Shown here one piece after another: positions 43,069 to 50,216 of a stretch of 64,000 bases of DNA (position 1 is its first letter; each line of letters begins with the position of its first letter). Made by a program: the position numbers and the translations under genes. This DNA comes from Streptomyces sp. NBC_00094. Lineage in GTDB: Bacteria > Actinomycetota > Actinomycetes > Streptomycetales > Streptomycetaceae. The stretch is taken from contig NZ_JAPEMB010000001.1 of assembly GCF_026343125.1 (NCBI RefSeq), positions 682,001 to 746,000 of the forward strand, read 5' to 3'. Below the pieces are notes generated by a model. That model saw only the letters and a program-made list of their open reading frames with translations, was not told the DNA's origin and did no database searches.

Positions 43069-43530
43069 TCAGTCCAGGCAGAACTCGTTGCCCTCGGGGT
43101 CGGCCATCACGATGAATCCGGCACTCATCGGGGGCTCCGGCTCGAAGCGGCGGAACCGGCTCGCGCCCAGCGCGACGAGCCGGTCGCACTCGGCCTCCAG
43201 CGCGGCCATCCGCTCCTCCCCCTGGAGTCCCGGGGCCGCGCGGACGTCGAGGTGGACGCGGTTCTTGGCGACCTTGTCCTCCGGGACCTGCTGGAAGAAC
43301 ACCCGGGGGCCGTTCCCGTCCGGGTCCTCGATCGCCGATCGCGTGTTGCGCTCCTCCTCCGGCACACCCATCCGCGCGAGGAAGTCGTCCCACGCGGCCA
43401 GCGGATCGGCGCCCTCGGGCAGATCGACCCCGGGCGGACCCGGATGGACATATCCGAGCGCGTCGCGCCAGAAGGAGGAGAGCGCCCGCGGGTCGTGGGC
43501 GTCGAACGTGACTTGGAAGTGGCGGCTCAT
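43069..43530 (-). CDS. VOC-fold protein
   Basis: A 153-residue glyoxalase/bleomycin-resistance-fold protein. It opens HFQVTFDAHDPRALSSFWRD and ends FIVMADPEGNEFCLD, the two motif regions of the fold, with RVHLDVRA near residue 90. The layout with ERNTRSAIEDPDGNGPRVFF matches the common actinobacterial VOC proteins of unknown substrate. It is convergent with the ABC permease, with only nine bases between the stops. Confidence 0.85.
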   Translation of the reverse strand: MSRHFQVTFDAHDPRALSSFWRDALGYVHPGPPGVDLPEGADPLAAWDDFLARMGVPEEERNTRSAIEDPDGNGPRVFFQQVPEDKVAKNRVHLDVRAAPGLQGEERMAALEAECDRLVALGASRFRRFEPEPPMSAGFIVMADPEGNEFCLD

Positions 43531-43598
43531 CGAGTTGCTCCGTTCACAGCGGCTCGCGTACACGGGGAAAGGCGGGCGACGGGCACACTCCCGACACG

Positions 43599-44093
43599 GT
43601 GTCCGATCCCAGTCAAGGTCGTCCGCGCCCACGGAGCCACCCTGACACCGCTTGCGGACAGATACGGTCCGCAAGGTGCCATTCCTCCGGCGAGCTCGGC
43701 CGACGGAGCCGCCCGTTTCCCCCGTCGCCGGTCGACACGCGGTCGTTGCCCGTGTCGGCCGTCGCGTACTCCCCGGACGGCTCCTGGCTGTTCGGCGGCG
43801 GCAAGGACGGAACCTTACGTCCGTGGAACCCGCGCACGGGTGCCTACCGGGGCCTGCGCACCGGCAACGACAGCCCCCTGCACGCGGTGGCCGCGTCCCC
43901 CGACGGGCAGTGGATCGCCACGGCGGGTGAGGACGCCACCGTACGGGTGTGGGACCGCGCCGGCGGACAGGTGGTGGCCGCCCAGCGCACCGAGGGCACG
44001 CTGCGGTCGTGCAGCCGGCGCCCGGACGGTCAGGGTCTCGCCGTCGGCGGCGACCGCGGCCTCTACGTCTACCGCTTCCGGCCCACGCTCTGA
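43599..44093 (+). CDS. WD40-repeat protein, probably a truncated remnant
   Basis: A 164-residue frame starting at GTG 43599. From ~residue 50 it holds about three WD40 blades: VSAVAYSPDGSWLFGGGKDG, LHAVAASPDGQWIATAGEDA (then TVRVWD) and RRPDGQGLAVGGDRGLYVYR. A functional WD40 propeller needs six to eight blades, so this is far too short. The first 50 residues are Arg/Pro/Ser-rich and not domain-like, and no good ribosome-binding site is seen. It is best read as the 3' end of a larger WD40 gene that lost its front, though a short protein is still possible. Confidence 0.5.
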   Translation: MSDPSQGRPRPRSHPDTACGQIRSARCHSSGELGRRSRPFPPSPVDTRSLPVSAVAYSPDGSWLFGGGKDGTLRPWNPRTGAYRGLRTGNDSPLHAVAASPDGQWIATAGEDATVRVWDRAGGQVVAAQRTEGTLRSCSRRPDGQGLAVGGDRGLYVYRFRPTL

Positions 44094-44189
44094 CACCGAG
44101 ACGCCCCACCCGGCCACGGGCCGCCGGTTGAGGTGCCGGCACGGGGGATGATGGGCGTGAAACGACGGAACACGAGGTCAGGAGCTTCC

Positions 44190-44528
44190 ATGGCGAAGCC
44201 GGTTCACCAGCCCCGTGAGGACGCGGAGTTCGATTTCATCCTCAGGATGAGCGGAGTCCCGGTCCTCGCGTACTTCACCGGGACATGGCCCAAGGCCATC
44301 GAGCCCTGCCGGGCGATGGACCTCGTCGTGGGTGGCATCGCCGACGAGTACACGGGCCGCCTGACGGCCGTCCGCACCGACATCACGCGCTGTCCGGCCG
44401 CGACCGAGCGATACGGGGTCACCGGAGCCCCGTCCTACGTCCTGCTGAAGGAGGGAGAGGCGGTGGCACACGCCACGGGGCGCATGACCACCGCCGAGCT
44501 CCGGGAGCTCCTGAACGGCCACCTCTGA
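44190..44528 (+). CDS. Thioredoxin-like protein with a degenerate active site
   Basis: A 112-residue thioredoxin-fold protein; ATG 44190 follows AGGAG. It has the fold landmarks VLAYFTGTWPKAIEPCRAMD, VRTDITRCPAATERYGVTGA-PSYVLLKEG (cis-proline after GA) and the C-terminal helix TTAELRELLNG. The CGPC motif is replaced by I-E-P-C, so the nucleophilic first cysteine is missing; C41 remains, and a second cysteine lies in ITRCPAA. It cannot do normal dithiol-disulfide exchange. A binding, monothiol or chaperone-like role is possible. Confidence 0.8.
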   Translation: MAKPVHQPREDAEFDFILRMSGVPVLAYFTGTWPKAIEPCRAMDLVVGGIADEYTGRLTAVRTDITRCPAATERYGVTGAPSYVLLKEGEAVAHATGRMTTAELRELLNGHL

Positions 44529-44627
44529 GCGGCACCTCCGAGTGGCCACCTCCCAGCGGCTACCTCTGAGCGGCTACCTCTGAGCTGTCGTCACCGGGCG
44601 GCCGTCATCGGGCGACTGTCATCGGGC
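44526..44627. repeat. Short tandem repeats between the thioredoxin-like and collagenase genes
   Basis: Two arrays abut: a ~14-bp unit AGCGGCTACCTCTG (about four degenerate copies, 44528-44585) and a 14-bp unit CGGGCGGCCGTCAT (about two and a half copies, 44597-44635). No gene is seen in this 150-bp gap. Confidence 0.6.
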
Positions 44628-44642
44628 GGCCGCCCGGGAGAA

Positions 44643-44675
44643 GGTTCGCCGGTGCCTGGCGGGCCCCGGCGAACC
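44643..44675 (-). terminator. Hairpin terminator after the collagenase gene
   Basis: GGTTCGCCGG (44643-44652) pairs with CCGGCGAACC (44666-44675), loop 13 nt, ending five bases before the reverse-strand stop. Confidence 0.65.
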
Positions 44676-44679
44676 CGTT

Positions 44680-47001
44680 TCACTTGGACTGCGTGGAGAG
44701 GCTCACACCACTGAAGCTCTGCGCGGCGGCGAGGCTGAAGTAGACCCAGCCGGACGGCGGGTTGTCGATCGTCAGCGTCTCGCTGTTCCCGGCGTTGGTG
44801 GACTTCGCCTGGTAGCTGCTGGTGGTGGCCCAGCTGCTGCCGCCGTAGTACAGGTCGGCGTTGCCCGTGCCACCGCTGCTGGTGATCGTCAGCTGCTTGA
44901 CGCCGGCCGGCAGGTACACGAAGTGGTAGCTGTAGTTGCCGGTGGTGGCGGCGAGGTTGTCCCGCCGGCAGTTCTGGTCGAACTGACGGGGGTCGCTGAT
45001 GGTGCAGAGAGCGGCCGGAGCGGCCGAGGCCTCGGGCAGCGAACCGCAGTCGTCGGTCGCGCAGTCGGTCGTCAGCCAGGTCGCGAAGTCCGCGTCGTAG
45101 CGGGTGCCGATGGTCTGCTTCAGGAAGGTACGGGCCCCGGTCCAGTCACCGGCGCGGTACTTGTCGAGCACGGTCTGGACGTCGGCGGGGTGCTTCTGGA
45201 GCATGTAGCGGACCGCGAGGAAGCCCCAGCGGTAGACCCGGTTCGAGTTGACCTCGGGGTCCTGCTCCTGGCCGTAGACGGTGTCGAACAGGTCGCTGAT
45301 CTTGTACGTCTTCTTGCCGGCCTCGGCGATCGCGTCGGCGTTGCGCTCGCCGCGGTAGCCGAACGAGATGTTCTCGGCGATGCCCTCGACCCACCAGATG
45401 GTCGGCGTGGTCATGCCCGCCTCGAAGTCGCCGTACATGTTGTAGCGGCCGTCGAGGTAGTGGGTGTACTCGTGGTTGAGGTTCCAGATCTGGAAGTCCG
45501 GGCGCAGCCAGTGTGCCTCGTGGGCGATGAAGCGGGCCTGGTTGCCCGAAACGGCCGGGTTGCCCTCCTCGTACATGCCGCCGTTGTCGACGTCGATGTT
45601 GTAGATGGCCCAGGCGTACAGCGCGTACTGGGTGTAGTCGTCGAAGACGACGACCTCCAGGTTGGTGTTCACGTCACCGGGGATCGCGCCCTTGTCGCCG
45701 ATGATCCGGTGGAAGTACGCGTCCTGGTTGACCAGGCTCGTACAGGTGCTCGCCAGCTGGTCGGGGGACACGTCCTGGGCGCGGATCTTCAGCTCCGGGG
45801 TGCACGTGTGCTGGATCGGCAGGACCGCCGGCAGCACCCGCTCGCCCAGGTCGCAGATGGCGTAGGCCGCGCAGTTGCCCCTGTCGTACTGGCGCGTGTA
45901 CCAGCCCAGGTTCATGGTGATCGGCGCGGTGGGGCCGACGTTCGGGTACCGGTTGATCAGGTCCTTCAGCAGCGGCCGGACCCGCTCCTTGAGCTCGGGC
46001 ACGTCGAGGGCGTAGCCGAGGTAGCGGCCGACGTTGCTGACGACGTCCAGGCGGTTCAGCTGCGCGCCGTTGCGGGTGATGAAACCGGCCCAGGTGTCGA
46101 GGATGGCGGGCTTGGCCTTGAGTGCGGCCCGCCAGCCGCGGCCGTCGTTCTCGGCCTTGAAGCCGTTCTCGACGACCCACTCGACGTGCTGCATGGCGAG
46201 GTTCATCTGACCGGGCCACGTACCGTCGTAGCTGCCGAGCATCCACTCCACGACGGGGGCGTACCGGCCTGCTTCGTGGGTGCTGTCGATCAGCGTGACG
46301 ACCTCGTTGAGGATCTCGCCGTTGGCGTCGGTGACGTCCTTGCTGCGCGGGGAGGCGAAGAACGCGTCCAGCGCGCCGCGGGCCGCGCCCTCCAGCGCCG
46401 TGCCGTAGTCGCCGACGACGTCCGCGTTGTTGTCCTGCACGTAGTAGCCGGCGCGCAGGAACAGCACCAGCTGCCCGATGGAGGTGCTGTTGTTGCCCGC
46501 GTACGTGGCGGATCCGTCGCGCAGCGCGTTGGCGACGGTCACCATCTGGGTTTCGCGGAAGGCCTTCCGCGCGTTCTCCCCGGTGAGGTTGAACAGCGGG
46601 TAGGTACAGCTGATCTGGGGGAGGTTCTTGAGCTCCTGGATCAGCGCGCTGCCCGTGGCGTTGATGACGCCGGAGAGGTCGCCGCACGCGTCCGCGGCAG
46701 CGGCCGACGACCACTTGCTCACCTTGGCGGCGGCGGGTGCGGGTGCCACGGGGGACTCGTCGGCGCCGTCCTGCGAGGAGAGCCGGAAGCGGGGGTTGTC
46801 GCTCATCGCATGGGGCGACTTGGGGACCGGGATCGACCGCGGCGCGGCCGCGGTGCCCCGTGCGTTCTCGCCGCCCGGAGCCGCGGCGCCGACGGGGGCG
46901 GCCTGGCTCTGCGGCGCGAGCAGACCGAGCGTGATGAAGACGGCCGCGCCGAGGACGGGAAGTCTTCGCGCGCGGGTCTTCGATATCCGGAAGGGAAGCA
47001 T
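44680..47001 (-). CDS. Secreted M9-family collagenase
   Basis: A 773-residue exported metallopeptidase; ATG 47001 has GGAGG ten bases upstream. A signal peptide (LPVLGAAVFITLGLLAPQSQ, cleavage AQA-A region) and a short pro-region precede the peptidase M9 N-terminal activator domain (~100-380) and the catalytic domain with the zinc motif NLNHEYTHYLDGRYNMYGDF (HEYTH near 508-512) and the downstream glutamate in WWVEGIAEN. The C-terminal ~95 residues are a pre-peptidase C-terminal (PPC) domain (QLTITSSGGTGNADLYY, SGWVYFSLAA) that helps bind collagen. It degrades collagen-like proteins outside the cell. A palindrome upstream (47062-47083) is a likely control site. Confidence 0.9.
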   Translation of the reverse strand: MLPFRISKTRARRLPVLGAAVFITLGLLAPQSQAAPVGAAAPGGENARGTAAAPRSIPVPKSPHAMSDNPRFRLSSQDGADESPVAPAPAAAKVSKWSSAAAADACGDLSGVINATGSALIQELKNLPQISCTYPLFNLTGENARKAFRETQMVTVANALRDGSATYAGNNSTSIGQLVLFLRAGYYVQDNNADVVGDYGTALEGAARGALDAFFASPRSKDVTDANGEILNEVVTLIDSTHEAGRYAPVVEWMLGSYDGTWPGQMNLAMQHVEWVVENGFKAENDGRGWRAALKAKPAILDTWAGFITRNGAQLNRLDVVSNVGRYLGYALDVPELKERVRPLLKDLINRYPNVGPTAPITMNLGWYTRQYDRGNCAAYAICDLGERVLPAVLPIQHTCTPELKIRAQDVSPDQLASTCTSLVNQDAYFHRIIGDKGAIPGDVNTNLEVVVFDDYTQYALYAWAIYNIDVDNGGMYEEGNPAVSGNQARFIAHEAHWLRPDFQIWNLNHEYTHYLDGRYNMYGDFEAGMTTPTIWWVEGIAENISFGYRGERNADAIAEAGKKTYKISDLFDTVYGQEQDPEVNSNRVYRWGFLAVRYMLQKHPADVQTVLDKYRAGDWTGARTFLKQTIGTRYDADFATWLTTDCATDDCGSLPEASAAPAALCTISDPRQFDQNCRRDNLAATTGNYSYHFVYLPAGVKQLTITSSGGTGNADLYYGGSSWATTSSYQAKSTNAGNSETLTIDNPPSGWVYFSLAAAQSFSGVSLSTQSK

Positions 47002-47061
47002 CTGTGGGGGCCTCCGGGGCCGTTGTGGCCACGTGCTGGGGAGCACGGGCGGCTGACACGT

Positions 47062-47083
47062 GACATGTAAAATTTCACATGTC
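47062..47083. promoter_or_regulatory. Operator-like palindrome upstream of the collagenase gene
   Basis: GACATGT (47062-47068) and ACATGTC (47077-47083) flank an 8-bp AT-only centre with one C. It lies about 61-82 bp before the start codon in a locally AT-rich patch. No regulator gene is adjacent. Confidence 0.6.
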
Positions 47084-47180
47084 GCATTGTTCCGGAAGCC
47101 TTCTGACCGGATTCGTCGATCCACGCAACGACGAAATCGCCGACTCCCCACCCGGACCCGCCGCCCCAACGCCCCGCTAT

Positions 47181-47216
47181 GACCGCTTGGATGACGTTTG
47201 CGGCACCCAAGCGGTC
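47181..47216. terminator. Hairpin after the aldo/keto reductase gene
   Basis: GACCGCTTGG (47181-47190) and CCAAGCGGTC (47207-47216) form a perfect 10-bp stem with a 16-nt loop, beyond the reverse-strand stop at 47276. Confidence 0.6.
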
Positions 47217-47223
47217 GCGGGAC

Positions 47224-47283
47224 GGCTCGCGCGCGTCAGGAACGGCTCTCGCGCGTCAGGAACGGGTCTCGCGCCTCAGGGAC
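47224..47283. repeat. Three 20-bp tandem repeats over the 3' end of the aldo/keto reductase gene
   Basis: Units at 47224-47243, 47244-47263 and 47264-47283 share the consensus GGCTCTCGCGCGTCAGGAAC with few changes. Each contains TCA, a reverse-strand stop, and the gene's actual stop (47276) lies in the third unit. Confidence 0.75.
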
Positions 47284-48268
47284 GCGTCAGCGCGTCGACG
47301 AGGGTCAGCTCCTCGATGGCGAAGTCGAGGTTACGGAGGGCGGCCACGCTGTCCTCGACCTGTCGCGCACTGCTCGCCCCCACCAGGGCGGAGGTGACGC
47401 GACCGCCGCGCAGGACCCAGGCGAGGGCGAGCTGGGCCAGGGTCTGCCCGCGGGACGCGGCGATGTCGTTCAGGGCGCGCAACCGGGTCACCAGGTCCTC
47501 GGTGACGGCGTCCCGGTTCAGGAAGGGGCTGTCGCTCGCGGCCCGCGAGTCCTCGGGGATGCCGTCCAGGTAGCGTCCGGTGAGCAGGCCCTGTTCCAGC
47601 GGGGAGTAGGCGATGGAACCGACCTGCAGGTCGTCGAGGGCGTCGAGCAGACCCTCGTCCTCCGGGCGCCGGTCGAGCATCGAGTAGCGCGGCTGGTGAA
47701 GGGTGAGCGGCGTGCCGAGCTCGCCGAGGATGCGGGCGGCCTCGCGGGTCTGCGCGGGCGAATAGTTGGAGACGCCGACGTACAGCGCCTTCCCCTGCTG
47801 GACCGCGGTGTGCAGGGCCCCCATGGTCTCTTCCAGGGGCGTCTCCGGGTCGAAGCGGTGCGAGTAGAAGATGTCGACGTGGTCGAGGCCGAGCCGGCGC
47901 AGGCTCTGGTCGAGCGACGACAGCAGGTACTTGCGGGAGCCCCATTCACCGTACGGCCCGGGCCACATCAGGTATCCGGCCTTGGTGGAGACGACCAGTT
48001 CGTCGCGGTAGGGCGCGAAGTCCGTCCGCAGGAAGTCGCCGAGGGCGGACTCCGCCGAGCCGGGCGGCGGGCCGTAGTTGTTCGCCAGGTCGAAGTGGGT
48101 GATCCCGAGGTCGAAGGCGCGGCGCAGGATGGAGCGCTGGGTCTCCGCCGGGCGGTCCGGGCCGAAGTTGTGCCACAGCCCCAGGGAGAGCGCGGGGAGC
48201 TTCAGGCCGCTGCGCCCGCTCCGTCGGTACGGCATGTCGGCATAACGGTCGGAATGTGCGGTGTACAA
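47276..48268 (-). CDS. Aldo/keto reductase, YghZ/MgrA-like
   Basis: A 330-residue NADPH-dependent carbonyl reductase. The likely start is TTG 48268 with GGAG five bases upstream; ATG 48235 is the alternative. Catalytic residues are in HFDLANNYGPPPG (Asp and Tyr), VVSTKAGYLMWPG (Lys) and DIFYSHRFDPETP (His). The coenzyme loop is SALVGASSARQVEDSVAAL. The GPPPG loop places it with L-glyceraldehyde-3-phosphate reductase-type enzymes that detoxify methylglyoxal. It is divergent from a LysR regulator, the usual sign of local control. Confidence 0.88.
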   Translation of the reverse strand: MYTAHSDRYADMPYRRSGRSGLKLPALSLGLWHNFGPDRPAETQRSILRRAFDLGITHFDLANNYGPPPGSAESALGDFLRTDFAPYRDELVVSTKAGYLMWPGPYGEWGSRKYLLSSLDQSLRRLGLDHVDIFYSHRFDPETPLEETMGALHTAVQQGKALYVGVSNYSPAQTREAARILGELGTPLTLHQPRYSMLDRRPEDEGLLDALDDLQVGSIAYSPLEQGLLTGRYLDGIPEDSRAASDSPFLNRDAVTEDLVTRLRALNDIAASRGQTLAQLALAWVLRGGRVTSALVGASSARQVEDSVAALRNLDFAIEELTLVDALTRP

Positions 48269-48392
48269 CGCGACTCCATGGCGGACGGCACCCGTTGGTC
48301 GGGGTGCGGCGGGAGGGTTTGTCGTGCCGTGACCAATCTCCCCTGACCTGTGGCCATGGATCCAACAGGAGAATCCGATGGGATTCAGCGAC

Positions 48393-48398
48393 TAGGCT
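48393..48398 (+). promoter_or_regulatory. Candidate -10 of a leaderless lysR transcript
   Basis: TAGGCT lies nine bases before ATG 48407, and no ribosome-binding site precedes the codon. This spacing predicts transcription starting at or within a base or two of the ATG. Confidence 0.4.
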
Positions 48399-48406
48399 TC
48401 TCAATC

Positions 48407-49294
48407 ATGGAACTGCGGCACCTCCAGCACTTCGTCGCCGTCGCCGAGGACCGGCACTTCACGCGGGCCGCGGAGCGGCTCATGGTCTCCCAGTCCGGCC
48501 TCTCGGCATCGATCCGGGCCCTGGAGCGGGAGTTGAGGGCGCCGCTGTTCGTACGGAGCACCCGCCGGGTGACGCTGACGGAGGCCGGGCGGGCGCTGCT
48601 GGCCGAGGCGGAGCGCGTCCTGGCGCACGTACGGGCCGCGCACGAGGCGGTGGCAGCGGTCCAGGGCGTGCTGCGCGGCACGCTCTCCCTCGGGACCGAG
48701 CAGTGTGTCGCCGGGGTGCACGTGGCGGGGCTGCTGGCCGCGTTCAGGCGGCGGCACCCGGACGTGGAGATACGGCTCCGCCAGGAGGGCGGGCTCGCGT
48801 TGGCCGAGGACGTCGCCGCCGGGCGACTCGACCTGGCCTTCGCCTACCGCACCCGGGCGGACTCCGACCAGCTGCGCTCGGTGCCGCTGGCGGCCGAGCC
48901 GATGACACTGCTGTGCCACCCCGGGCACCCGCTCGCCGCGACCGGGCCGGTCCTCGCGCTTCCGGACCTCGCCGGGGAGGTCTTCGTCGACTTCCACCCC
49001 GGCTGGGGACCACGCCGCGCCACGGACGCCGCGTTCGCCGCCGCGGGCGTACCACGAGCCGTGAGCCTGGAGGTGAACGACGTGCACAGCCTCCTGGACC
49101 TGGTGGAGGAGAACCTCGGCGTCGCCGCCGTACCGCGGCACTTCCGGCACAAGCGGGACTCCCTGCACGCCATCCCGCTCACCGACACCGGCGAGGAGGT
49201 CTACGAGACGGTGGCCCTGCTGCCACCGCCCCAGGCCACCAGCCCGGCGGCCCGCGCGCTGATGACGCTGCTGGAGCGGGAACCCGCCCGCTGA
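48407..49294 (+). CDS. LysR-family transcriptional regulator
   Basis: A 295-residue regulator beginning MELRHLQHFVAVAEDRHFTR, the standard LysR start, with helix-turn-helix residues RLMVSQSGLSASIRALEREL. The C-terminal two-lobed effector domain runs GTLSLGTEQCVAGVHVAGLL to LALPDLAGEVFVDFHPGWG. It is divergent from the aldo/keto reductase across 138 bp, the classical LysR layout, so that gene is its likely target. An upstream in-frame ATG at 48350 is not needed. Confidence 0.9.
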   Translation: MELRHLQHFVAVAEDRHFTRAAERLMVSQSGLSASIRALERELRAPLFVRSTRRVTLTEAGRALLAEAERVLAHVRAAHEAVAAVQGVLRGTLSLGTEQCVAGVHVAGLLAAFRRRHPDVEIRLRQEGGLALAEDVAAGRLDLAFAYRTRADSDQLRSVPLAAEPMTLLCHPGHPLAATGPVLALPDLAGEVFVDFHPGWGPRRATDAAFAAAGVPRAVSLEVNDVHSLLDLVEENLGVAAVPRHFRHKRDSLHAIPLTDTGEEVYETVALLPPPQATSPAARALMTLLEREPAR

Positions 49295-49418
49295 CGGTAC
49301 GGGGGAACGCCCGCCGCTCCGGACGCGCACCGGGTGTGGGGCGGTCGTCGGCCGGCACGGACCGTGGGACGCGGATCGAGGACCCCCGCTCCTCCTCTGG
49401 ATCCTGCCCTCCGGTGGA

Positions 49419-49462
49419 CGCTCAGGGCCCCGGATCTCCTCGTGGAGCCGGGGCCCTGAGCG
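49419..49462. terminator. Bidirectional hairpin terminator
   Basis: CGCTCAGGGCCCCGG (49419-49433) pairs perfectly with CCGGGGCCCTGAGCG (49448-49462), loop 14 nt, between the convergent LysR gene and the secreted-protein gene. Confidence 0.75.
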
Positions 49463-49481
49463 GGGGTGTGGAGGTGGGGGA

Positions 49482-49991
49482 TCAGACGGAGTTCCGGGCG
49501 GCGGCGCGGCGGCGCCTCACGATCAGGGCGCCCGCGGCGGCGCCGCCGAGGAGCAGCGCACCGAGGGCGTACGGGCCGGCGCCGTCGTCCCCGTCCGCGC
49601 CGGCGCCTGCGGCCCAGCCGAAGCCCGCTTCCACGGCACCGATCGGCCGGCCGGAGATCTGGTAGGTGACGGTCTGCTTGATGCGCGGCGGGCACTTGAG
49701 GGTCACGGTGTCCTGGCCGGAGGCGACGTCCAGCGGGAGCGTGAACTTACCCACCAGGACGCCCTTCCGGTCGCCCGGCAGGAGGTGGAACTGCCCGCCC
49801 GCCTCCGACTCGCCCTTGCCGTACGTCTCCTTGCCGCAGGCGGTGGTGCTGACAGTGACGGTGGTTCCGGGGGCCGCGTTCTCCGGATTGACCCGGACGT
49901 CACCGGAGGGCGCCGCGACGGCGGAGGGTGCGGACAGAACGAGGGCGACCAGGGCCAGGGCGAGCTGGGGACCCGTACGTGCGAGACGCAT
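49482..49991 (-). CDS. Secreted, C-terminally membrane-anchored hypothetical protein
   Basis: A 169-residue protein; ATG 49991 follows a GAGGAGAG site. A signal peptide (LALALVALVLSAPSAVAA) leads into an Ig-like beta domain (SGDVRVNPENAAPGTTVTVS, TLPLDVASGQDTVTLKCPPR) with two cysteines. A Gly/Ala-rich spacer, one membrane helix (PYALGALLLGGAAAGALIV) and a basic tail RRRRAAARNSV follow. The tail-anchored layout resembles small Streptomyces surface proteins; no sortase signal is present. Function unknown. Confidence 0.78.
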   Translation of the reverse strand: MRLARTGPQLALALVALVLSAPSAVAAPSGDVRVNPENAAPGTTVTVSTTACGKETYGKGESEAGGQFHLLPGDRKGVLVGKFTLPLDVASGQDTVTLKCPPRIKQTVTYQISGRPIGAVEAGFGWAAGAGADGDDGAGPYALGALLLGGAAAGALIVRRRRAAARNSV

Positions 49992-50216
49992 GCTTCTTCT
50001 CTCCTCTTCGGCGGAGCTTTCCCGGCCGGCTGTCGCGCGGCTCCTGTGCTGTGCTCCGTGCACGAGGAGATACCTGACTGGTCGTCACCGCAACGGGAAG
50101 TTCGCGCGCGCTGTCCCCCGGTCGGCGTCTTGATCCTCCGCGCCGGTGGTCGACGCCGCAGGTCACAGCGGCCCGCACGGTGCTCGGGAAGGAACGGTCG
50201 TCCTGCGGCGAACGGG

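Noticed and set aside
47224..47283. CRISPR-like array
   Set aside because: Repeats are directly adjacent 20-bp tandem units without spacers, and no cas genes are present.
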